Shown here one piece after another: positions 35,202 to 43,613 of a DNA stretch of 64,000 nucleotides; the stretch's first letter is position 1, and each line of letters starts with the position of its first letter. Both the position numbers and the translations under genes were made by a program. The DNA is from Streptomyces gossypii (GTDB lineage Bacteria > Actinomycetota > Actinomycetes > Streptomycetales > Streptomycetaceae), in the NCBI RefSeq assembly GCF_025165795.1, contig NZ_JAJAGO010000001.1, positions 62,001-126,000 on the forward strand, given 5' to 3'. Under the pieces are notes generated by a model. That model was not told where the DNA came from, did no database searches, and was given only the letters and a program-made list of their open reading frames with translations.

Positions 35202-36428
35202 TCAGGGGCGGACCCGCACCAGCTGGCCTTCGGCGCTGGTGGAGTTGTTGGTCACGTAGATCTCGCCCCTGGGTCCGACGGCCAGGCCGGTGGAGACCTG
35301 CAGCTTCCCGTCGGTCGGGATCTCGGTGACCTTCTTGGTGTCCAGGTCGATCTTGTTGAGCGCGCCGGGCAGCGGGCCGTCCTGCGTGAAGCCGCCGGTG
35401 TAGGTCAGCGCGACCAGGCTGCCCTTGCCGTCCAGGGCGAGGTCGGTGACCGCGGTGAGGCCCTCGACGAACACCTCCGGGCGGTGACCGGGCTCCATCC
35501 GCCAGATGCGGGAGGCACCCGGCTTGAGGCCGGCCACCTCGGAGATGTAGTACGCCCCGTCCGGGCCCTTGACGATGCCGCCGGGCACGGCCTGCACCCG
35601 GACCTTCTCGCCCTCGGCCGCCGTGGCCTGCTGCCCGCCGACCGCCGAGAGCAGCCGGCGCTCCTGCGCGGAGGGGGCCGCCGCGGCGTCGATCAGCTTG
35701 TCGGGGAAGATGGCCTCGGTCGTGGTGCCGCCCCGGTGGGAGACGCCGATCAGGTCGTTGGCGGCCGCATCGGTCACCAGATAGCCCTTGTCGCTCTTGG
35801 CGAACCGCCACGCGTTGCTGAGCACCGAGGGCTCCCGGCCGGGCGGGCGGCCCAGCACCCAGTCCGGGTCCAGACGCGTCTCGTGCTCCACCAGGTCGGC
35901 GAGCACGCTGTGCCGGTGGTGCCTGCCGTATCCGGCCTTGTAAAAGGTGCCCAGCTTGCCCGCGTTCTCCCCCAGCGCCGCCCGGCTCTCCACGCTGCCG
36001 CTGAAGCCGCTCAGCACGCGGTAGCCCCAGCCGGAGCCCTCCACGTCGTTGGGGCCGGTGGCCTGGACGGGCGCCTGCGGGTTCTCCGGGCCGATGGCCA
36101 GAGAGGGCAGACCCTCCACGACCCGGCCCTGGCGGTGGCCCTTGACGCGGTAGACCGAGCCGGTCAGCCCGACACAGGTCTCACCCGCCTCACAGCCCGG
36201 CTTTCCCAGGCCTGCTTCGGCGACCAGGATCGTGCCGTCCCGCTGGACGCTGATTCCCCGCGGATTGTGCAGATTGTCGGCGATCACCTCGAGAGTGGCG
36301 GCGCCCTGCTTCGGAGTGTCCGGCTTCGGAGCGGCCTGCACCGGACCTGGTAACAGCGCGACCGTGACGCTGCCCACCGCCGCCGCTGTCAGGATCGCCC
36401 CCGACCAAGATCTGCTTAATCTTGACAT
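35202..36428 (-). CDS. ScyD/ScyE-family secreted beta-propeller-like protein (copy 2)
   Basis: 408 aa. Signal peptide MSRLSRSWSGAILTAAAVG...QAAP (cleavage near residue 32). Repeats typical of the family: NLHNPRGISVQRDGTILVAE, IVKGPDGAYYISEVAGL, IWRMEPGHRPEVFVEGLTAV and GPRGEIYVTNNS near the end. It shares this plan with copy 1 at 29673 but is clearly diverged. The fourth codon is TTA (36417-36419), so bldA should limit its translation. It is divergent from the O-methyltransferase, with StrR-type site 3 between. A periplasm-facing binding or enzyme role is inferred from the signal peptide and its scytonemin-cluster relatives. Confidence 0.87.
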   Translation of the reverse strand: MSRLSRSWSGAILTAAAVGSVTVALLPGPVQAAPKPDTPKQGAATLEVIADNLHNPRGISVQRDGTILVAEAGLGKPGCEAGETCVGLTGSVYRVKGHRQGRVVEGLPSLAIGPENPQAPVQATGPNDVEGSGWGYRVLSGFSGSVESRAALGENAGKLGTFYKAGYGRHHRHSVLADLVEHETRLDPDWVLGRPPGREPSVLSNAWRFAKSDKGYLVTDAAANDLIGVSHRGGTTTEAIFPDKLIDAAAAPSAQERRLLSAVGGQQATAAEGEKVRVQAVPGGIVKGPDGAYYISEVAGLKPGASRIWRMEPGHRPEVFVEGLTAVTDLALDGKGSLVALTYTGGFTQDGPLPGALNKIDLDTKKVTEIPTDGKLQVSTGLAVGPRGEIYVTNNSTSAEGQLVRVRP

Positions 36429-36598
36429 GAATCTCCCTCGTAGTGGCGTGCCCCCGTGGGGGAGCGCTATTCCCGCGTCACGATAGACGCTCCCCTCTCA
36501 GCCGTCTCGCCCCCCGAATGCGGCGTGATCGCGGTGGCGGGCGGTGAATCCGCGCGCTTCCGGGAAGTGTTCCGGTACGCCTGTGAAGCGGCCCGGCT

Positions 36599-36627
36599 GT
36601 GCGACTGCGGTGTTTCCGCGGTTGAAC
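36599..36627. promoter_or_regulatory. StrR/NovG-type operator, site 3
   Basis: GTGCGACTG-N11-CGGTTGAAC, matching the consensus at 17 of 18 defined positions. Lies between the divergent ScyD/ScyE-like gene (start 36428) and O-methyltransferase (start 36984), placed to serve either. Confidence 0.85.
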
Positions 36628-36983
36628 GGCCCCAAGGCGCCGGAAGCCGGCCGGATGCGGGAGATGATTGTCCGGCGGCGGCCGCAGGTGATTCAATCCC
36701 GGGAATTGACCGGCGGTCGCGTGGGGGCAGGGAGCCGGAAGTTATTCCGGGTGCTGAACCCTTCGGTGCCGCGCCCGGATCCGATGCGCACTCGTCAAGT
36801 ACCCGGGCTCGGGCAGGTGTTGTCCGCGCTCCCCCAGCCGCTCTAGAGTCAGCGCCCCACCGTTTTCGTGAAATGTGTCGTGTCCCGTCCGGCCGCCGGA
36901 ATGCGGGCAGTTGCTGCATGTGGCGGCCGCCGGCCGTACGGAGAAAGCCCGATAGCGCCGCGCAATCGCCATGGAGGAATCGC

Positions 36984-38069
36984 ATGCCCGCATTGCCGCC
37001 CCCTCGAGTCGTCCGCACCGTGGAAGGTGTGCGGTCGGGTCTCCAACGACTGAACCGGCAGATGGCGCCCGCGCCGTTCGCCCTGCTCGAGCTCTCCTTG
37101 GGATCCATGATCACGCAGGCGATCTATGTCGCCGCCGAACTGCGGGTCGCCGACGCGCTGAAGGACGGGCCGCGTACGCCGCAGGAAATCGCGCGGGAGG
37201 TCGACGCGGACCCGGAGGCTCTCTACCGGCTGCTGCGCCTGCTGGCCAGCTACTCGGTTTTCGCCGAGCAGAAGGACGGCCGGTTCAAACTGACGCCGAT
37301 GGCGCAGGCGCTGCGTGCGGACGTCCCCGATTCCATGCGCGACATCGCCGTGCTGATGGGGCATCCGATCCACTGGGAGGACTGGAGTCACCTGGTGGAC
37401 TCGGTGCGGACCGGGGAGCCCAGTCTGCCGAAGCTGCGCGGCATGACGGCCTTCGAGTTCCTGGAGGCCAACCCGGAGTACGGCGGGGTCTTCACCGCGG
37501 GCATGGCCAACATGTCCCAGACCGAGACGCTTCCGGTGCTGGCGGCCTACGACTTCTCGCGGTTCGCGACCATCGTGGACTTCTGCGGCGGGAACGGCGG
37601 CCTGCTGGCGGGCATCCTGTCCAAGGCGACCGCCTCGCGCGGCATCCTCACCGACCCGCGGGTGGCGACCAACGGCGCGCAGGAGTTCCTGGAGGAGGCC
37701 GGTGTCGCCGACCGGTGCAGCGTGGTGGACGTCGGCCTCTTCGATCCGGTGCCGCCGGGTGCTGACGCCTACGTCCTCAAGCACATCGTGCACGACTGGC
37801 CGGAGGACAAGGCGCTGGAGATCCTGCGGAACGTGCGGGAGGGCATCGATCCCAGCGGCCGGATCCTGCTGATCGAGATGGTCCCGCCGCCCGAGGGCAA
37901 CTCGCCGCATTCCGCGAAGCTCTTCGATCTGATGCTGATGCTGCTGGTGGGCGGCAAGGAGCGCACGCCCGCGCAGTACGGGGAGCTGCTGGCGGCCGCG
38001 GGGTTCAAGCTGGAGCGGGTGGTGCAGACGGCCGCCCCCGTCTCGATCGTGGAGGCCCGGCCGGTGTGA
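36984..38069 (+). CDS. O-methyltransferase (DnrK/TcmN-like, SAM-dependent)
   Basis: 361 aa. N-terminal dimerisation winged helix (SMITQAIYVAAELRVADAL, AREVDADPEALYRLLRLLAS), SAM motif I VDFCGGNGGLLAGI (a Cys replaces the usual Gly of VDVGGGxG), and C-terminal KHIVHDWPEDKALEILRN, the signature of plant-COMT-like small-molecule O-methyltransferases. ATG 36984 follows GGAGGA. Likely methylates a phenolic hydroxyl created by the flavin hydroxylases. Transcribed from the region with StrR-type site 3. Confidence 0.93.
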   Translation: MPALPPPRVVRTVEGVRSGLQRLNRQMAPAPFALLELSLGSMITQAIYVAAELRVADALKDGPRTPQEIAREVDADPEALYRLLRLLASYSVFAEQKDGRFKLTPMAQALRADVPDSMRDIAVLMGHPIHWEDWSHLVDSVRTGEPSLPKLRGMTAFEFLEANPEYGGVFTAGMANMSQTETLPVLAAYDFSRFATIVDFCGGNGGLLAGILSKATASRGILTDPRVATNGAQEFLEEAGVADRCSVVDVGLFDPVPPGADAYVLKHIVHDWPEDKALEILRNVREGIDPSGRILLIEMVPPPEGNSPHSAKLFDLMLMLLVGGKERTPAQYGELLAAAGFKLERVVQTAAPVSIVEARPV

Positions 38070-38151
38070 GCGGGCTCGGTGTCCGGGCCCGGTGACAAGC
38101 GTCTGCCGTGGTGAGGTGGGAACTGTCCAGGGCTCGGTCGCCTCGATGCAA

Positions 38152-38295
38152 CAGGCCGCCGTCGACGACCTGGTGCGCCCACGCTGTGGGCAGCAGCGGC
38201 GGGGTGCACCAGGCCACCATCCGGTCGTAGGGGGCCCGTTCGGGGAAACCGGCAGTGCCGTCAGCGATGTGGCAGCGGACGCTGGTCGGGCCAGG
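38152..38295 (-). pseudogene. Fragment of a protein-isoaspartate-methyltransferase-like gene
   Basis: The minus strand encodes DGTAGFPERAPYDRMVAWCT, PPLLPTAWA and QVVDGGLL, the central block of PCMT-like methyltransferases including those tied to FxLD-type peptide systems. Neither the SAM-binding N-terminus nor the C-terminus continues. A C-terminal-like piece on the other strand is at 40842-40979. Confidence 0.5.
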
Positions 38296-38312
38296 TCCTG
38301 CCGGGGCGGGTT

Positions 38313-38696
38313 TCAGATGAGGTCGGGGTTGACCGGATCGATGCCGGTGTCCCGGTACAACTCGGGCCGCAGGGAGAGGACGAAGCGTCCACCGGGCCAC
38401 TGGGCCGAGGGACGTGCGAGATGCACCGCGTGAGTGATGCGCCAGTCGATACCCGAGCCGATAGGCCCGCCCGCCTCGAGGGCGGCAGTGAGGCCCACCG
38501 GCTCCACCTCCAGGCCCGGCAGGCTGGCGACATCCTCACCCACTCCCGAGCGCGCCGCCTCCGCAGCCGCCAGGCACAGAGCTGGCACCTGCCCGATGCT
38601 GCGCCCCTCGGCGGTACGGACGATCAGCCCGGAGAGCTGGCGGTGGCCTGCGCCCAGGGACAGCAGCGCGGTGTGGTCCAGGAGGAACGGGATCAC
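38313..38696 (-). CDS. PIN-like toxin of a toxin-antitoxin pair
   Basis: 127 aa starting MIPFLLDHTALLSLGAG, with the acidic first strand typical of PIN-domain ribonucleases, but further catalytic acids are hard to place by eye. GTG 38696 overlaps the stop of the antitoxin gene (GTGA), the classical order antitoxin-then-toxin. Same general type as the decayed pair at 20507-20778. Would cleave RNA when unopposed. Confidence 0.7.
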   Translation of the reverse strand: MIPFLLDHTALLSLGAGHRQLSGLIVRTAEGRSIGQVPALCLAAAEAARSGVGEDVASLPGLEVEPVGLTAALEAGGPIGSGIDWRITHAVHLARPSAQWPGGRFVLSLRPELYRDTGIDPVNPDLI

Positions 38697-38974
38697 GCAG
38701 TGGCCCCGCGCTGCCGCGCGGCGCGGGCCTCCATCTCCGGCAGCAGCCGGTCACCGGCAGCCAGATCGTCCTCGGTGACCTCAACACCCATGTGCTCCCG
38801 CAGATGCGCGCGGGCCGCCTGCCCCCGCGCCTCCCGCTCCGCCCGGGTGAGCCGGCCTGCGGCCAGTTCTTCCACGAGGCTGCGAATGGTCGTCCCCCGC
38901 TCGGCTGCCAGGACTCCCAGACGCGCGCGGGCCGCTTTGGAGACCTTGATGCTGGTGTCGGTGCCCTCGCCCAT
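38693..38974 (-). CDS. Antitoxin-like DNA-binding protein
   Basis: 93 aa from ATG 38974. The N-terminus TDTSIKVSKAARARLGVLAA followed by RGTTIRSLVEELAAG fits a ribbon-helix-helix fold. The C-terminal acidic and basic helices would wrap the PIN partner encoded by the overlapping downstream gene. Expected to autoregulate the pair. Confidence 0.75.
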   Translation of the reverse strand: MGEGTDTSIKVSKAARARLGVLAAERGTTIRSLVEELAAGRLTRAEREARGQAARAHLREHMGVEVTEDDLAAGDRLLPEMEARAARQRGATA

Positions 38975-39067
38975 ACCTCGGCTTACTACCGGTAGAGCCA
39001 CTGCGGGGAGGCCGGCAAGACGCGCGCACACCAGCCCCACGGCCTGCAACTTCACGATGCACACCGC

Positions 39068-39973
39068 TCAGTGATCGGTGAAGGGCGTCTCTGCCGAGGC
39101 GTGCAGCAGCAGGTCGCGCAGTGCCGTGGCGGTGTCCGACGGCTCGGCGGAGGTGAGGACGACCTGGTCGGCGGTGGTCGAAGGGCCGGTGAGGGGGATG
39201 ACGCGCAGGCCGGGTGGCTGGTGGTCGAGTGCGGATTCGACGGTGATGCCGATGCCCGTTCCCGCGGCGACATGAGCGGCGATGGCGTGCACGCTGTCGG
39301 CGGTTCTGATGATGCGCAGGTCGGCTCCGCCGATGTGGAAGGCGGACAGGAGGCGGTCGCAGAGACCGCTGTTGATCTGGTGGGGCCAGGTGAGCAGGCC
39401 GGTGGTGGACAGTTCGGACGCGTTCAGCTCGGCGTGCCCGGCGAGGGGGTGGGCCGCGGGTACGAGCGCCATGAACCTCTCGGTGGACAGCACCCTCGCG
39501 CGTACGCCGGTGACGTCGCCGGTCGCCCAGCCGATGCCGAGCCCGATCGTCTCCGCCCGCAGGGCGGTGAGCTGGGCTGTGGTCGGCATGGCCTCCGGCA
39601 CGATCGTCACGCCGGGGAACCGGTCGCGCAGTTGCGGCAGGCAGCGCAACAGCAGCTGGTGACCGGTGTATTCGGCGTGGGCGACGACGAGGGTGGTGCG
39701 GGTCCCCTCGCCGGCGGCCAGGGAGCGTCCGCGCTCCTTGAAGCGGCGCAGCTGGGCCAGGGTGGCGTGGGCGTCGGGCAGCAGCGCTTCGCCGAGATCG
39801 GTCAGTGACACCCGGCGGCTGGTGCGGTGGAACAGCCGCCCGCCCAGGGTGCTCTCCAGCCGCCTGACGGCGTCGCTGACGGTGGGTTGCCCCCGGTGCA
39901 GGCGCGCGGCGGCGCGGCCGAAGTGGAGCTCTTCCGCGACCGCGACGAATGCTTCCAGTTCCATCTTGTCCAC
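39068..39973 (-). CDS. LysR-family transcriptional regulator
   Basis: 301 aa. N-terminal winged helix (MELEAFVAVAEELHFGRAAA, then QPTVSDAVRRLESTLGGRLF) and the periplasmic-binding-type effector domain. It starts at GTG 39973; ATG 39964 gives a form three codons shorter. Divergent from the flavodoxin-like quinone reductase at 40109 with a palindrome between them, the standard layout of a LysR protein and its target. Ligand probably a quinone or electrophile. Confidence 0.93.
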   Translation of the reverse strand: MDKMELEAFVAVAEELHFGRAAARLHRGQPTVSDAVRRLESTLGGRLFHRTSRRVSLTDLGEALLPDAHATLAQLRRFKERGRSLAAGEGTRTTLVVAHAEYTGHQLLLRCLPQLRDRFPGVTIVPEAMPTTAQLTALRAETIGLGIGWATGDVTGVRARVLSTERFMALVPAAHPLAGHAELNASELSTTGLLTWPHQINSGLCDRLLSAFHIGGADLRIIRTADSVHAIAAHVAAGTGIGITVESALDHQPPGLRVIPLTGPSTTADQVVLTSAEPSDTATALRDLLLHASAETPFTDH

Positions 39974-39992
39974 TCGGCCAGGCTAACGCGAT

Positions 39993-40011
39993 CGATCGGT
40001 GTGACCGATCG
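39993..40011. promoter_or_regulatory. LysR-type palindromic box
   Basis: CGATCGGT-GTG-ACCGATCG, perfect 8-bp arms containing a T-N11-A core, 20 bases upstream of the LysR start and about 100 bases upstream of the quinone-reductase start. Confidence 0.65.
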
Positions 40012-40108
40012 CTGCGTGCCGAAGTTCGGCGTTGATGCCGTGCCGCACGCAGGTTGTGATGGGTGGGCAAGCAGGGGTTTCCCCACGAGCGGAAGTAGTG
40101 AAGAGCAC

Positions 40109-40843
40109 ATGGCAGTCATTGACGTTGACCGTGAGCACGATGCGCCGATGGCCACGGTGACGGTGGTCTACCACTCGGTGCACGGGCACACCCGGGTCCT
40201 GGCCGAGCACCTCGCCGACGGGGCGCGGCTGGTGCCGGGCGCCCGGGTGCATCTCGTCGAGATCCGGCCCGAGGACGTCATCGCGGGCCGTTGGCACGAT
40301 GCGCAGGTGCTGGCGCTGCTCGAGCGCTCCGATGCGATCGTCCTCGGCTGCCCGACGCTGATGGGCAGCGTGTCGGCGGTGCTCAAGGCGTTCATGGAGG
40401 CGGCGTTCACGCCGTTCGTGACGCAGGCGTGGAAGGACAAGCTGGCCGGAGGGTTCACCATGTCCGCCTCGCAGAGCGGCGACAAGCTGGCGGTCTTGGA
40501 GCAGCTGGCGGTCTTCGGCGCGCAGATGGGCATGCAGTGGATCGGCGTGGGCGACATGCCGGGCAACAACTGGAGCGGTGGCGCCCGCGACGATGTGAAC
40601 CGGCTGGGCTCGTGGCTGGGTCTGATGAGCCAGAGCCACGCCGACCAGGGGCCGGAGCACGCCGGATCGCGCGGCGACCGGATCACCGCGCAGCGGTACG
40701 GCGAGCGGATCGCCCGGCTGGCTCAGCGTTGGGTCAACGGCGTGCCGTACGACACCTCCCGGATGACCGAACACGAGGCCCGCGCCCTGTCGGCCTCCCT
40801 CAGGGAGACGGACGACGCACCGGCAGCGCTGACCGGCGCCTGA
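40109..40843 (+). CDS. Flavodoxin-like NAD(P)H:quinone oxidoreductase (WrbA-like)
   Basis: 244 aa. FMN phosphate-binding loop VVYHSVHGHTRVLAEHLA, then GCPTLMGSVSAVLKAFMEAA and SQSGDKLAVLEQL, as in WrbA/flavodoxin-type quinone reductases; the C-terminus carries a 50-residue extension. ATG 40109 is used; ATG 40148 begins directly at the fold. Two-electron reduction of quinones would protect the cell from, or process, a quinoid product. Likely controlled by the divergent LysR gene. Confidence 0.88.
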   Translation: MAVIDVDREHDAPMATVTVVYHSVHGHTRVLAEHLADGARLVPGARVHLVEIRPEDVIAGRWHDAQVLALLERSDAIVLGCPTLMGSVSAVLKAFMEAAFTPFVTQAWKDKLAGGFTMSASQSGDKLAVLEQLAVFGAQMGMQWIGVGDMPGNNWSGGARDDVNRLGSWLGLMSQSHADQGPEHAGSRGDRITAQRYGERIARLAQRWVNGVPYDTSRMTEHEARALSASLRETDDAPAALTGA

Positions 40844-40979
40844 CCTCGCAGACCGGTCCGTCGACGACGACACCGACGAGCTGGGCATCACCGCCCACGG
40901 CCCGGACACCGGCACCCTCACCACCCAGGTGACCGGCCTCCTGCACCGCTGGGACCAGCAGCGGCCCGGCTACCCGGGA
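40842..40979 (+). pseudogene. C-terminal-like fragment of an isoaspartate-methyltransferase-like protein
   Basis: The frame starting at 40842 reads TDELGITAHGPDTGTL and QVTGLLHRWDQQRPG, resembling the C-terminal tail of PCMT-like proteins that act with FxLD-type peptides. There is no start or N-terminal domain. With 38152-38295 it may come from one gene broken and partly inverted. Confidence 0.4.
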
Positions 40980-41049
40980 ACTCGCCGGGCGGATCGCTCC
41001 CCCAGCCCGAACGGCCGCGGGGTGCTGCTCCCCCGGCCTGTGTCCGTCT

Positions 41050-42447
41050 CTATTCCGGCGTGTCCAGGCCGGCGAGGTGCAGCAGCAGGGATTTGACGTC
41101 GGTGGGCTGGAGGGGGCCGCTCACCGCGTCGGGATCGGAGCAGAGGATGAGGGGGCCGGTGCGGGTGTCCTGGGCGGGGAGGCCGTGGCTGCCGCGGATG
41201 GGTGAGGCGTCCAGGGGGATGACCGCCATGCGGTAGCGCATGCCGAGTTTCTTGCGGGCCAGGGCCTTGGCCGCCTTGAGTTTGACGTAGGGGTCGTGCG
41301 GGTCCATGAACAGTTCGACGGGGTCGTAGCCGGGTTTGCGGTGGATCTCCACGAGCGGGGCGAAGTCGGGTGCCATGGCGTCGTCGAGCCAGTAGTAGTA
41401 GGTGAACCAGGCGTCCCGTTCGGCCAGGACGACCAGTTCGCCGGAGCGCGGGTGGTCCAGGCCGTGTTCCTTCTTGCCGTCCTCGTCCAGGATCGAGTCG
41501 ATGCCCGGGAGGTCCTGGAGTGCGGCGCGGGCGGCTTCCAGGTCCTGGGGGTCGCGGACGTAGAGGTGGGCGATCTGGTGGTCGGCGACGGCGAAGGCGC
41601 GGGAGGTCATGGGGTCGAGGTATTCCATGCCGTCCTGGGTGTGGACCTCCAGGAGCCCGGCGCGGCGCAGGGCGCGGTTGAGGTGGACGGGGCGGTGCAC
41701 GGGGGTGATGCCGTATTCGGAGAGGGCGACCACGGTGCGGCCGGCGGCCTGGGCGTCGTCCAGGAGGGGGGCCATGGCCGCGTCGAGTTCGGCGGCCGCC
41801 TGGTGGGAGCGGGCGTCGTCGGGGCCGTAGCGCTGCAGGTCGTAGTCCAGGTGCGGGAGGTAGCACAGGGCCAGGTCGGGGGCGCGGGTGTCCAGCAGGT
41901 GGCGGGTGGCGTCGATGATCCAGCGGCTGGAGGTGAGGCCGGCGCCTGGTCCCCAGAAGGTGAAGAGGGGGAAGGTGCCGAGTTTTTCGGTGAGTTCGTC
42001 GTGGAGGGCGGGCGGGCGGGTGTAGCAGTCGGGTTCTTTGCGGCCGTCGGCGTAGTAGACGGGGCGGGGGGTGACGGTGTAGTCGGTGTCCGCGCCCATG
42101 GCGTACCACCAGCAGATGTTGGCGACGGTGTAGCCGGGGTGGGCTCGGCGGGCGGCGTCCCAGAGCTTGTCGCCGGCGACCAGGCCGTTGTGCTGGCGCC
42201 ACAGCAGGACTTCGCCCAGTTCGCGGAAGTACCAGCCGTTGCCGACGATGCCGTGTTCGGCGGGGAGGGTGCCGGTGAGGAAGGTGGACTGGGCGGCGCA
42301 GGTGACCGCGGGCAGGACGGTGCCCAGGGGTGCCTGGGAGCCGGTGCGGGCCAGGGCTGAGAGGCGGGGCATGTGTGCCAGGAGATCGGGGGTGAGGCCG
42401 ACCACGTCCAGGACCAGGAGCGGGGTGGGCTGGTGGTCGCTGTTCAC
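41050..42447 (-). CDS. eboF: EboF-like phosphodiesterase/nucleotide pyrophosphatase
   Basis: 465 aa. Type I phosphodiesterase fold of the alkaline-phosphatase superfamily: LLVLDVVGLTPDLL with the first metal Asp, nucleophile Thr in LPAVTCAAQSTFLTG, TLPAEHGIVGNGWYF, YLPHLDYDLQRYGPD and the late His of GSHGL. In ebo clusters this protein is called EboF and acts with EboA-E in moving metabolite precursors toward the periplasm. GTG 42447 overlaps the EboE stop (GTGA). Last gene of the minus-strand operon; no clear signal peptide. Confidence 0.88.
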   Translation of the reverse strand: MNSDHQPTPLLVLDVVGLTPDLLAHMPRLSALARTGSQAPLGTVLPAVTCAAQSTFLTGTLPAEHGIVGNGWYFRELGEVLLWRQHNGLVAGDKLWDAARRAHPGYTVANICWWYAMGADTDYTVTPRPVYYADGRKEPDCYTRPPALHDELTEKLGTFPLFTFWGPGAGLTSSRWIIDATRHLLDTRAPDLALCYLPHLDYDLQRYGPDDARSHQAAAELDAAMAPLLDDAQAAGRTVVALSEYGITPVHRPVHLNRALRRAGLLEVHTQDGMEYLDPMTSRAFAVADHQIAHLYVRDPQDLEAARAALQDLPGIDSILDEDGKKEHGLDHPRSGELVVLAERDAWFTYYYWLDDAMAPDFAPLVEIHRKPGYDPVELFMDPHDPYVKLKAAKALARKKLGMRYRMAVIPLDASPIRGSHGLPAQDTRTGPLILCSDPDAVSGPLQPTDVKSLLLHLAGLDTPE

Positions 42448-43610
42448 GTCAGCTCCTTGAGGCCGAGGCCGGTCAGCAGGTCGCGGGCGAGGGCGAGTTC
42501 GGCGGCGATGCCGTCGGCGAGCTGGCCGGGGGTGCGCGGGCGCAGGCCGGGCGGGAGGGCCTGCCAGGTGTAGGTCTCGACTTCGAGGTGGCGGGTGAGG
42601 GGGGCGGGGCCGCCGACCAGGCGGGTGAGGGTGTCGGTGAGGACGTCGAGGGTGGAGGTGAGCGGGGGTGCGGGCGGGGCGTGGAGGGGGATGTGGAAGT
42701 GGGAGCGCCAGGGGGTGTCCTGGGACAGGGCTCCCTCCAGGGCGGGGGCGAGGTCGTCGGTGCCGTGCAGGGCGGTGGCGGTGCGGGTGCGGGTCTGGTG
42801 CAGGAAGCGGGGCTCGTCGAAGGCGGCCAGGGCGGCGCGTACTTCGGGCAGGTGGGGGTTTTGGGCGTGCAGGGCGGCGGAGAGCTGGGCTTTGGCGATG
42901 GGGATGCGGGCGGCGGTCAGGGCGGCCAGGGCGGTGGCGGGGTCTTCGAAGGAGGTGGCGAGGTGGCAGGTGTCCAGGCACAGGCCGATGCCCTGGTCTC
43001 GGAGGGCGGCCAGGGGGGTGAGGGCGTCGGCGGTGGTCTCGATGGTGCAGCCGGGTTCGGGTTCCAGGCCGATGCGCACGCGGCGGCCGGTCTCCTCCTG
43101 GAGGGCCTCCAGGCGGGTGGCCAGGGTGGTCAGGTGGGTGTGGGCGCGTTGGGCGGCGGCCTGGTCGAAGGGGGTGCGCCAGGCCAGCGGGAGGGTGGAG
43201 ATGGTGCCTTCGGTGACGTCGTCGGGCAGCAGGGTGGTCAGCAGCCGCGCGAGGGTGGTGGTGTGTTCCAGGCGCTCGGGCTGGGTCCAGTCGGGCTGGT
43301 AGACGCGGTATTTGACTTCTTGGGCGCCGAAGCCCTGGTAGGGGAAGCCGTTGAGGGTGACGACTTCGAGGCCGTGGTGGTCGAGTTGGGTGCGCAGGTT
43401 GTGCAGGGCGGCCGGTTCGGCGGCCAGGGTGCGGGCGGCGTCGGCGGCGAGCCACAGGCCGATGCCCAGGCGCTGGATGCCCAGGCGTTCGCGTACGGGG
43501 CGGCAGTGGTCGCGCAGTTGGGCCAGGACGCCGTCCAGGGTTTCGGCGGGGTGGACGTTGGTGCAGTAGGCGAGGTGGACGGTGGTGCCGTCCGGGTGGC
43601 CGAAGCGCAC
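42444..43610 (-). CDS. eboE: EboE-like TIM-barrel metabolite-traffic protein
   Basis: 388 aa. Xylose-isomerase/AP-endonuclease-like TIM barrel, opening HLAYCTNVHPAETLDGVLAQ, with LNGFPYQGFG, LEPEPGCTIE, LCLDTCHLATSFEDP and SHFHIPLHAP supplying metal-ligand-type residues. The YCTNVHP opening is characteristic of EboE. GTG 43610 lies three bases after the EboB stop and the 3' end overlaps eboF, so all are translated together. Catalytic activity undefined. Confidence 0.88.
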   Translation of the reverse strand: MRFGHPDGTTVHLAYCTNVHPAETLDGVLAQLRDHCRPVRERLGIQRLGIGLWLAADAARTLAAEPAALHNLRTQLDHHGLEVVTLNGFPYQGFGAQEVKYRVYQPDWTQPERLEHTTTLARLLTTLLPDDVTEGTISTLPLAWRTPFDQAAAQRAHTHLTTLATRLEALQEETGRRVRIGLEPEPGCTIETTADALTPLAALRDQGIGLCLDTCHLATSFEDPATALAALTAARIPIAKAQLSAALHAQNPHLPEVRAALAAFDEPRFLHQTRTRTATALHGTDDLAPALEGALSQDTPWRSHFHIPLHAPPAPPLTSTLDVLTDTLTRLVGGPAPLTRHLEVETYTWQALPPGLRPRTPGQLADGIAAELALARDLLTGLGLKELT

Positions 43611-43613
43611 GGG

